The notes under the pieces were generated by a model. The model was not told where the DNA came from, did no database searches, and was given only the letters and a program-made list of their open reading frames with translations. From Lachnospiraceae bacterium UBA4348 (GTDB lineage Bacteria > Bacillota > Clostridia > Lachnospirales > Lachnospiraceae): a stretch of DNA of 17,806 nt. Position numbers and translations under genes: made by a program. The stretch is from contig DGTA01000020.1 in the NCBI GenBank assembly GCA_002394165.1, forward strand, positions 1 to 17,806, read 5' to 3'. How positions within the stretch are numbered: position 1 is the stretch's first letter; each line of letters begins with the position of its first letter. Of this stretch, positions 1 to 4,929 are shown piece after piece.

Positions 1-338
1 ACGTCGAAATCCAGCCAGCCTTCGTTCTGGATCTTCGGAAGAAGCTCCTCAGCGCCTACATAATCAGCGCCTGCTGCCTGTGCCTCATCTGCCTTCGCGT
101 TCTTGGCAAATACCAGTACGCGGACGCTCTTGCCGGTGCCGTGCGGAAGAACGACGGCGCCGCGGATCTGCTGATCGGCATGACGGCCATCGCAGCCTGT
201 CCGGATATGTACTTCGATCGTCTCATCAAATTTGGCAACCGCTGTCTTCTTGACAAGATCCATGGCCTCGTCACGGTCATACAGTGTGGAACGGCCGATC
301 TCTTTGGCTGCCTCTGCGTATTTCTTACCTCTCTTCAT
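1..338 (-). CDS. rplA: 50S ribosomal protein L1, N-terminal part (cut by window edge)
   Basis: Large-subunit protein that forms the L1 stalk and, in other bacteria, represses its own operon by binding mRNA. The 112 visible residues begin MKRGKKYAEAAKEIG and carry the conserved stretches AKFDETIEVHIR, DGRHADQQIRGAVVLPHGTG and VRVLVFAKNAKADEAQAAGA, all characteristic of L1. The start at 338 follows a GGGAGG ribosome binding site. It lies 17 nt after the rplK stop, so the two genes are cotranscribed. The remaining half or so of the protein lies beyond position 1. Nothing unusual is seen in the visible part. Confidence 0.97.
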   Translation of the reverse strand, partial: MKRGKKYAEAAKEIGRSTLYDRDEAMDLVKKTAVAKFDETIEVHIRTGCDGRHADQQIRGAVVLPHGTGKSVRVLVFAKNAKADEAQAAGADYVGAEELLPKIQNEGWLDFD

Positions 339-355
339 CTCAAACAACCTCCCTT

Positions 356-781
356 TCAGTCTTCTACGACGATACCCATCGATCTGGCCGTACCGGCGAT
401 CATGCTCATCGCGGCTTCAATGTTCGCGGCGTTCAGGTCAGGCATCTTCGTCTCGGCGATCTCACGAACCTTGTCCTTGGAGATCGTAGCGACCTTGGTC
501 TTGTTCGGAGTACCGGAAGCTGTCTGCAGACCGCAGGCTTTCTTCAGAAGCACGGCTGCGGGCGGGGTCTTTGTGATAAAGCTGAAGGTCTTGTCAGCGT
601 AGACAGTGATAACGACGGGGATGATCACATCGCCCTTGTCAGCTGTTCTCGCATTGAATTCCTTAGTGAACTGCTGGATGTTGACACCGTGCTGACCGAG
701 AGCGGGTCCTACAGGGGGAGCAGGTGTTGCCTTGCCGGCAGGAATCTGTAACTTGATGTAACCAGTAACTTTTTTTGCCAT
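356..781 (-). CDS. rplK: 50S ribosomal protein L11
   Basis: Large-subunit protein of the GTPase-associated centre, binding 23S rRNA near the factor-binding site. It has 141 residues, the family's normal length. The N-terminal domain carries the signature KLQIPAGKATPAPPVGPALG and the C-terminal RNA-binding domain ends in AMSMIAGTARSMGIVVED. The start at 781 follows AGGAGGT with good spacing. It is the fourth gene of the rpmG-secE-nusG-rplK-rplA operon. The 92-nt gap from nusG contains three successive hairpins, so its expression may be tuned separately from the three upstream genes. Confidence 0.98.
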   Translation of the reverse strand: MAKKVTGYIKLQIPAGKATPAPPVGPALGQHGVNIQQFTKEFNARTADKGDVIIPVVITVYADKTFSFITKTPPAAVLLKKACGLQTASGTPNKTKVATISKDKVREIAETKMPDLNAANIEAAMSMIAGTARSMGIVVED

Positions 782-808
782 TATTATGACCTCCTATGTG
801 GTATTGTC

Positions 809-875
809 GGGAGTGGATCCCTCCCACGCGCTGCTGCTGTCAGCAGCGGAGACGACAGCCTCGTGCTGTCTTCTC
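809..875 (-). promoter_or_regulatory. Triple-hairpin leader between nusG and rplK
   Basis: Three consecutive stem-loops fill most of the nusG-rplK gap. The first, 849-875, has a 10-bp stem with one mismatch and a 5-nt loop and overlaps the nusG stop. The second, 829-848, has a perfect 8-bp stem (CGCTGCTG/CAGCAGCG) with a 4-nt loop. The third, 809-825, has a 5-bp stem (GGGAG/CTCCC). None is followed by a T-run on the minus strand, so they are not simple terminators. Possible roles are an L1- or L11-responsive mRNA leader or an RNA processing site. The structure is visible; the function is inferred. Confidence 0.45.
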
Positions 876-1425
876 AGATTTTGATAACGTCGGAAAAACT
901 TAAGGTGACCGGTGTCTCGGTACCGAGCGTCTCGACCATGATCGTAAGGGTCATCTTGCTCGGGTTGACGGCGACCGCTCTGGAGATGTTGTCTCTCCAT
1001 GCGCCGGAGATCACCTTGATGGTATCGCCCACCTTGAACTCCGTCTCCACATTCACTTCCATGTTCGATGCCTGGATGCCCAGGTTGAACATCTCCGTCT
1101 CGGAGAGCGGCAGGGGCTGCGATCCCGGACCGACAAATCCGGTGACTCCTCTCGTATTTCTGACCACGAACCACGTATCGTTGTTCATGATCATATGAAG
1201 AAGGACATAACCGGGAAACATCTTCTTCTGGACATCCTTCCAGACCTTCTCCTCGCCTTCCTTTGTCTGGCGGGTGCGCAGCTCCCTCACCTCCTGGATG
1301 GGGACCCTCACCTCAAGGATCTGGTTCTCGAGATGCCTGTTCTCGATTGCTTTCTCAATGTTTGCCTTCACCTTATTCTCGTAACCGGAATAAGTATGGA
1401 CCACGTACCAGCGTGCCTCTTCCAT
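874..1425 (-). CDS. nusG: Transcription termination/antitermination factor NusG
   Basis: Binds RNA polymerase and modulates elongation, pausing and coupling to translation. It has 183 residues. The N-terminal NGN domain spans about residues 1-115, starting MEEARWYVVHTYSGYE, a hallmark of NusG, and containing the MFPGYVLL motif. A C-terminal KOW-type domain from about residue 130 begins FKVGDTIKVISGAW. The start at 1425 is preceded by AAAGGTGA. It lies 52 nt downstream of secE in the conserved secE-nusG arrangement. No odd features. Confidence 0.98.
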   Translation of the reverse strand: MEEARWYVVHTYSGYENKVKANIEKAIENRHLENQILEVRVPIQEVRELRTRQTKEGEEKVWKDVQKKMFPGYVLLHMIMNNDTWFVVRNTRGVTGFVGPGSQPLPLSETEMFNLGIQASNMEVNVETEFKVGDTIKVISGAWRDNISRAVAVNPSKMTLTIMVETLGTETPVTLSFSDVIKI

Positions 1426-1477
1426 TCCATCACCTTTGTCTTTTTAACCTTTAGTTTTCCTGTTCCAGGCTTGCGCC

Positions 1478-1690
1478 TCAGAAATGGATATTCACCAGAA
1501 AATCCACGCCGTGCTGAACGATGAAGTCGATCATGGAGATCAGCACACCGAGAATGACGCCGCAGACAACGACCGCTGTCGTTTCTTTCCGGATATCCTC
1601 ACGTGTCGGCCAGATGATCTTGTTGAACTCGGCGCGCACGCCGCTGGTCCATTTCTGCCATCTGGACTCATTGTTGTCCTGTTTTGCCAT
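1478..1690 (-). CDS. secE: Preprotein translocase subunit SecE
   Basis: Essential small subunit of the SecYEG protein-conducting channel. It has 70 residues with the single-TM architecture usual in Firmicutes: a charged cytoplasmic amphipathic segment (EFNKIIWPTREDIRKET, the SecE signature) followed by one hydrophobic span at about residues 38-58. The start at 1690 follows GGGAGGA. It sits 26 nt downstream of rpmG; no tRNA-Trp lies between them, unlike in some bacteria. Confidence 0.96.
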   Translation of the reverse strand: MAKQDNNESRWQKWTSGVRAEFNKIIWPTREDIRKETTAVVVCGVILGVLISMIDFIVQHGVDFLVNIHF

Positions 1691-1716
1691 GACTGCTTTT
1701 CCTCCCTACGGCCGAA

Positions 1717-1866
1717 TTACTTCGTTTCCTTATGTACCGTATGCTTCTTGCAGAAACGGCAATACTTTTTGGTTTCCATACGATCCGGATGAAGCTTTTT
1801 CTCCTTGGTCGTATTGTAGTTGCGCTGCTTGCACTCAGTGCATGCCAGTGTGATACGAGTACGCAA
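1717..1866 (-). CDS. rpmG: 50S ribosomal protein L33 (zinc-ribbon form), TTG start
   Basis: Small large-subunit protein. The 49-residue reading begins MRTRITLACTEC and ends KKHTVHKETK. Cys9, Cys12, Cys36 and Cys39 form two CxxC knuckles, so this is the zinc-binding (C+) version. No ATG exists at the expected place. A TTG at 1866 sits about 6 nt after GAGGTGG and gives the family's usual length. A GTG at 1875, itself after AAAGGA, would add three residues and cannot be excluded. The in-frame ATG at 1965 would add a non-homologous extension across the structured leader and is unlikely. It is the first gene of the operon. Confidence 0.92.
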   Translation of the reverse strand: MRTRITLACTECKQRNYNTTKEKKLHPDRMETKKYCRFCKKHTVHKETK

Positions 1867-1875
1867 AGTTTCCAC

Positions 1876-1995
1876 CTCTCTTCCTTTAATAGTCGGCACC
1901 GCCCGGCAGCGTTCTGCGCCATCTGCCAATGCGGATCCGCGCTGCGGTCCCGCAGGCGGCTTCATTTGGGCATACTACGCCCTCATTCCATACGC
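1876..1995 (-). promoter_or_regulatory. Structured 5' leader of the rpmG operon
   Basis: About 120-130 nt separate the inferred transcription start near 1995 from rpmG. The stretch can form several short hairpins in series: 1968-1982 (GGGC/GCCC), 1942-1955 (CTGCG/CGCAG), a 10-bp palindrome at 1931-1940, and 1905-1927 (GGCAG/CTGCC). It has no tRNA-like or T-box-like conserved sequence that I recognise. It may simply be a structured untranslated region or a ribosomal-protein autoregulatory leader. Confidence 0.35.
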
Positions 1996-2001
1996 CCGAC
2001 C

Positions 2002-2031
2002 ATTATACAACGTCCCTCAAAACATAGTCAA
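2002..2031 (-). promoter_or_regulatory. Strong sigma-A-type promoter of rpmG-secE-nusG-rplK-rplA
   Basis: On the minus strand a TTGACT -35 box (2026-2031) and a perfect TATAAT -10 box (2002-2007) are separated by 18 nt. The match and the position upstream of rpmG make this the likely operon promoter, with a start site near 1995. Confidence 0.82.
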
Positions 2032-2038
2032 GAAAAAG

Positions 2039-2067
2039 TTGCAATTCCTTCTTTTCTGTGTTATTTT
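2039..2067 (+). promoter_or_regulatory. Probable promoter of the DtxR/MntR-family gene
   Basis: A TTGCAA -35 box (2039-2044) and a TATTTT -10 box (2062-2067) lie 17 nt apart in an AT-rich stretch about 50 nt before the gene. It is back to back with the rpmG operon promoter. The matches are moderate. Confidence 0.5.
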
Positions 2068-2069
2068 AA

Positions 2070-2080
2070 TCTAAATTAGA
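2070..2080. promoter_or_regulatory. Candidate metalloregulator operator (11-bp palindrome)
   Basis: TCTAAATTAGA is a perfect 5-bp inverted repeat around one central base. It lies directly after the -10 box of the adjacent regulator gene. DtxR-family proteins commonly bind AT-rich dyads and repress themselves, so this is a plausible autoregulatory site. The palindrome is short enough that chance is a real alternative. Confidence 0.3.
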
Positions 2081-2116
2081 AATATTGAATTCCAGTCAAA
2101 AACGGAGGATATTAAA

Positions 2117-2485
2117 ATGGAAGTACGAAAATCTGCCGAAGACTATCTGGAAGCGATCCTGATGATCAAGGAAAAACAGGGCTATGTCCGTTCAGTCGAT
2201 ATTGCCGAGCATCTGGGAATCACCAAGCCGAGTGTCACCTACTCCACCAAAAGGCTTAAGGCGAACGGCTACATCACCATGGACCATGCCAATATGATCT
2301 CTCTTACAGATGAAGGGATGGCGATCGCGAGCGAGATCTATACCAGGCACAAGGTCCTCACCTGTTTCTTTACAGCTCTGGGTGTCGACCCGGAGATCGC
2401 CAGGGAAGATGCCTGCAAAGTGGAGCACGACCTCAGTCACGAAACATTCGAAGCGCTCTGTAAGTATGCCGAAAAATTCGAATAA
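2117..2485 (+). CDS. DtxR/MntR-family metal-dependent transcriptional regulator
   Basis: Metal-activated repressor, probably of manganese or iron uptake genes. It has 122 residues: an N-terminal winged helix-turn-helix (about 1-65, with VRSVDIAEHLGITKPSVTYS as the recognition region) and a metal-binding/dimerisation domain (about 66-122). There is no C-terminal SH3-like domain, as in MntR. Aligned by eye to Bacillus MntR, the metal ligands are Asp9, Glu12, His78, Glu103 and His104. The position of MntR Glu99 is Cys100, which is the DtxR/IdeR-type residue, so metal preference cannot be read off safely. The start follows CGGAGGA. It is monocistronic, with a promoter behind and a terminator ahead. 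No transporter gene is adjacent, so its targets are elsewhere. Confidence 0.88.
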   Translation: MEVRKSAEDYLEAILMIKEKQGYVRSVDIAEHLGITKPSVTYSTKRLKANGYITMDHANMISLTDEGMAIASEIYTRHKVLTCFFTALGVDPEIAREDACKVEHDLSHETFEALCKYAEKFE

Positions 2486-2522
2486 AAAAAGGTGAGTCGG
2501 GACGTATCCCGACTCATTTTTT
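2484..2522. terminator. Bidirectional intrinsic terminator
   Basis: A perfect 9-bp stem (2493-2501 with 2508-2516, TGAGTCGGG paired to CCCGACTCA) has a 6-nt loop. It is followed by six T on the plus strand and flanked by seven A on the other side, which read as T on the minus strand. It serves both the regulator gene ending at 2485 and the convergent serine acetyltransferase gene ending at 2522. Confidence 0.92.
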
Positions 2523-3526
2523 CAGATGATATAGAACCACCCGTCGCCCCCGTCTTTCTCCACGACTTTGTTGCTGTCATTGTCAAACACCAGCTCGCGG
2601 TTCTTCACGCTGACCCTGGTGCCCACATCCACCGACGAGGTGATGAAGACATTGCCTCCCACCACGGATCCGCGTCCGATCACGGTATCTCCGCCGAGGA
2701 TCGAGGCGCCGGAGTAGATCGTCACATAATCTTCAATGGTAGGATGACGCTTCCTGTTCTGCAGCTTCCTTCCTCCCTTGGTGGAAAGGGCGCCCAGCGT
2801 CACTCCCTGATAGATCTTCACATGTTCCCCGATCAGCGTCGTCTCACCCACAACGATCCCGGTGCCGTGATCGATGAAGAAATATTTGCCGATCGTCGCG
2901 CCCGGGTTGATGTCGATCCCAGTCTGCGTGTGCGCGTACTCAGTCATGATGCGCGGCAGCATCGGGACTCCCAGCCTATACAGCTCATGGGCCAGCCGGT
3001 ACACGGTGATCGCATAGAAACCCGGATAGCAGAGGATGATCTCATCCCGGCTCTCAGCCGCCGGATCCCCGTCGAAAAAGGCCTCCAGGTCCGTATCCAG
3101 ATATTCGCGCACCCGGGGAATGGAATTCAGAAAGTCGATCGTGATCCTGTCCGCTTTCTGCTCCAGCGCGCGCACCTCTTCCGGAGTCAGCAGTTCGCTC
3201 TCGTCCTCAGCGCTGGCGATCCCCTTCTCTTCCATCAGCTGGTGGATCTGCTCGTTCTTGAGACAGCTGGCGATCTGGCGGCTCAGATAATAGACAATGT
3301 CCTCCAGCGTCACGGTCAGATTATTCAGGATCTCATAATACCGGTAAGTCTTGTCCTTAAAATACCCGGGATAGATGATCCTGAACAGCTGGTCCGTGAT
3401 GGACCAGATCAGCGCTTTATCAGGCTCGGCGATAATGTTCATGCTGTCGATTGGCCGGTCTTTCCGGTAGTCCTTCAAGATCACGTCGATGCTCTTTGAG
3501 AGTTTTCCTGAGATGTATCCTTTCAT
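2522..3526 (-). CDS. cysE: Serine O-acetyltransferase (EpsC/CysE type)
   Basis: Transfers acetyl from acetyl-CoA to L-serine, giving O-acetylserine, the substrate of the neighbouring cysteine synthase. It has 334 residues, in the longer class with an extended helical N-terminal region (1-190). A left-handed beta-helix of hexapeptide repeats covers about 195-310 (INPGATIG, LIGEHVKIYQGVTLG, VTIYSGASILGGDTVIG). The Asp219-His220 pair in FFIDHGTGIVVGET and His261 in RKRHPTI correspond to the catalytic residues of CysE. The start at 3526 has AAAGAGG upstream. The in-frame ATG at 3571 lies inside the -10 box of a good promoter and is rejected. The gene ends in a terminator shared with the convergent regulator gene. 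Confidence 0.94.
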   Translation of the reverse strand: MKGYISGKLSKSIDVILKDYRKDRPIDSMNIIAEPDKALIWSITDQLFRIIYPGYFKDKTYRYYEILNNLTVTLEDIVYYLSRQIASCLKNEQIHQLMEEKGIASAEDESELLTPEEVRALEQKADRITIDFLNSIPRVREYLDTDLEAFFDGDPAAESRDEIILCYPGFYAITVYRLAHELYRLGVPMLPRIMTEYAHTQTGIDINPGATIGKYFFIDHGTGIVVGETTLIGEHVKIYQGVTLGALSTKGGRKLQNRKRHPTIEDYVTIYSGASILGGDTVIGRGSVVGGNVFITSSVDVGTRVSVKNRELVFDNDSNKVVEKDGGDGWFYII

Positions 3527-3569
3527 GTATTGCCTCTTTCTCTGGTGCTTAAATCCAATAACACTTGTC

Positions 3570-3598
3570 ATACTATCTCAGGGTCTTCAATCCGTCAA
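3570..3598 (-). promoter_or_regulatory. Promoter of the serine acetyltransferase gene
   Basis: On the minus strand TTGACG (3593-3598) and TAGTAT (3570-3575) are separated by exactly 17 nt. The predicted start near 3563 leaves a leader of about 37 nt, too short for a T-box or S-box riboswitch. The promoter shows that this gene can be transcribed independently of cysK. Confidence 0.7.
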
Positions 3599-3604
3599 GA
3601 CAGC

Positions 3605-3662
3605 AAAAAAGGGGTCAGACCCTTTTCGCACGTTGAAGTACGAAAAGGGTCTGACCCCTTTT
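3605..3662 (-). terminator. Long inverted repeat acting as cysK terminator (REP-like)
   Basis: Two perfect 22-nt arms (3607-3628 and 3641-3662) enclose a 12-nt spacer in which two more base pairs can form. On the minus strand the hairpin starts 5 nt after the cysK stop and is followed by a T-run, so it can act as an intrinsic terminator for cysK. Each arm is itself nearly palindromic around GGGTCAGACCC and bounded by AAAA and TTTT. This is far longer and more regular than the other terminator in the window and resembles a dispersed repeat unit rather than an ordinary terminator. Confidence 0.85.
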
Positions 3663-3667
3663 AAAGT

Positions 3668-4600
3668 TCACTCTTCAAAAAGTGGCGTCGAATAGTAGCG
3701 GTCGCCGCTGTCGGGCAAAAGGACGACGATCGTCTTTCCTTTGTTCTCAGGCCGTTTTGCCAGCTCAAGTCCGGCATGGAGAGCCGCACCGGAGGAGATG
3801 CCCACCAGGACGCCTTCTTTTTTGGCGATCAGCTTGGAGGCGGTAAAAGCATCTTCATTCGCTACGGGGATGATCTCATCGTAGACTCCGGTATTGAGCA
3901 CGTCCGGCACGAAGCCGGCCCCGATCCCCTGGATCTTGTGCGGGCCGCTCTTTCCCTGCGAAAGGACCGGTGAGCTCTCCGGCTCCACCGCGATGACCTT
4001 CACCTCTTTGTTCTGCTCTTTCAGGTATTCGCCGACGCCGGTCAGCGTTCCGCCCGTACCGACGCCTGCCACGAAGAAGTCCACCTCGCCGTCCGTGTCT
4101 TTCCAGATCTCCGGACCGGTGGTCGCCTTGTGGACGGCCGGGTTGGCCGGATTGACAAACTGGCCGGGAATAAAGCTTCCCTCGATCTCTTTGGCGAGTT
4201 CTTCCGCCTTGGCGATCGCCCCTTTCATGCCCTTCGAGCCTTCCGTCAGCACGATCTTTGCCCCGTAAGCCTTCAGGATATTCCGGCGCTCGACGCTCAT
4301 GGTCTCCGGCATGGTCAGGATGATCCGGTAACCCTTCGCGGCGGCGATGGATGCCAGGCCGATCCCGGTATTTCCGGAGGTCGGCTCGATGATCGTGCTT
4401 CCCTCCTTCAAAAGGCCTTTCTGCTCAGCGTCCTCCACCATCGCCTTCGCGATCCTGTCCTTCACGCTTCCGGCGGGGTTGAAATACTCAAGTTTGAGCA
4501 GCACCCTGGCCTCCAGGTCCAGCTCCTTTTCAATATTTACGGCTTCCACGACCGGAGTGTTTCCGATCAGGCCAAGTGTTCCTTTATATACGTTTCCCAT
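3668..4600 (-). CDS. cysK: Cysteine synthase (O-acetylserine sulfhydrylase)
   Basis: PLP enzyme that makes L-cysteine from O-acetylserine and sulfide in the cytoplasm. It has 310 residues, the typical length. Lys47 in NPAGSVKDRIA forms the Schiff base, PTSGNTGIGLA is the substrate-binding loop, and GVGTGGTLTG binds the PLP phosphate. The C-terminus (PDSGDRYYSTPLFEE) matches CysK. The start at 4600 follows AAGGAG. The next gene downstream is serine acetyltransferase, so the two-step pathway is complete here. A promoter with a palindrome over its -35 box lies immediately upstream, suggesting dedicated control, perhaps by a cysteine-responsive Rrf2-type regulator (inference). Confidence 0.96.
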   Translation of the reverse strand: MGNVYKGTLGLIGNTPVVEAVNIEKELDLEARVLLKLEYFNPAGSVKDRIAKAMVEDAEQKGLLKEGSTIIEPTSGNTGIGLASIAAAKGYRIILTMPETMSVERRNILKAYGAKIVLTEGSKGMKGAIAKAEELAKEIEGSFIPGQFVNPANPAVHKATTGPEIWKDTDGEVDFFVAGVGTGGTLTGVGEYLKEQNKEVKVIAVEPESSPVLSQGKSGPHKIQGIGAGFVPDVLNTGVYDEIIPVANEDAFTASKLIAKKEGVLVGISSGAALHAGLELAKRPENKGKTIVVLLPDSGDRYYSTPLFEE

Positions 4601-4656
4601 GGCGCGCTCCTTTTCCTTGTTAATTGATAGGTTTAGTCTGTCTTAGGTTTGGTACC

Positions 4657-4685
4657 ATATTAAACGTACTTTTCCTACTTGTCAA
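4657..4685 (-). promoter_or_regulatory. Promoter of cysK
   Basis: On the minus strand a perfect TTGACA (4680-4685) and TAATAT (4657-4662) are separated by 17 nt. The -35 box overlaps the stop codon of the small membrane protein gene upstream. The leader of roughly 50 nt contains an 8-bp TGGTACCA palindrome but no riboswitch-like structure. Confidence 0.72.
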
Positions 4686-4689
4686 GTAG
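4675..4689. promoter_or_regulatory. Candidate operator over the cysK -35 box
   Basis: CTACTTGTCAAGTAG is a perfect 7-bp inverted repeat around one base, centred on the cysK -35 hexamer. A protein bound here would block RNA polymerase. Rrf2-family regulators such as CymR commonly control cysK in Firmicutes, but I cannot match this site to a specific consensus with certainty. Confidence 0.5.
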
Positions 4690-4900
4690 TTTTTGGATCT
4701 TCCGGCTCCGCCTTGCCGTCCCTCAGCGCTTTCTTTCTGTTCCTCGCCCCGGTGATCATCAGGATCTCACCGACCAGGACCAGGCCGACAGCCGCCGCGA
4801 CATAAATTCCCGGCGACCTTCCGTTCAGAAAGATCGTCAGCGCAATGATTCCCGGCACGCACGCGGCTGCTCCCAGGATCAGTCCCAACTTTTCAAGCAT
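4682..4900 (-). CDS. Small two-TM membrane protein of unknown function
   Basis: A 72-residue hypothetical protein. Two hydrophobic segments are visible, about residues 5-25 (LGLILGAAACVPGIIALTIF) and 31-50 (GIYVAAAVGLVLVGEILMI). A basic stretch (ARNRKKALRDGK) and an acidic tail follow, suggesting an N-in/C-in hairpin by the positive-inside rule. A GAGGTAG ribosome binding site precedes the ATG. It lies 29 nt downstream of the xylosidase gene and is probably cotranscribed with it. I do not recognise the family and assign no function. Confidence 0.65.
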   Translation of the reverse strand: MLEKLGLILGAAACVPGIIALTIFLNGRSPGIYVAAAVGLVLVGEILMITGARNRKKALRDGKAEPEDPKTT

Positions 4901-4929
4901 TTTTCTACCTCATGTCTTATATTATTATG

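Noticed and set aside
1691..1716. tRNA-Trp gene between rpmG and secE, as found in some bacteria
   Set aside because: The gap is only 26 nt, containing just a ribosome binding site.
2492..3499. 335-codon open frame on the plus strand across the serine acetyltransferase gene
   Set aside because: The minus-strand frame encodes a complete, recognisable CysE-type enzyme with its own promoter and ribosome binding site. The plus-strand frame starts inside the bidirectional terminator.
3527..3571. Upstream in-frame ATG (3571) for serine acetyltransferase
   Set aside because: It lies inside the -10 box of a 17-nt-spaced promoter and has no Shine-Dalgarno sequence; the ATG at 3526 has one.
3489..3695. 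Short plus-strand open frame spanning the inverted repeat
   Set aside because: It reads straight through the hairpin arms and both gene ends, has no ribosome binding site and gives repeat-derived sequence only.
4601..4660. S-box or T-box riboswitch ahead of cysK
   Set aside because: The leader from the predicted start is about 50 nt, far too short for either riboswitch, and shows no antiterminator/terminator pair.
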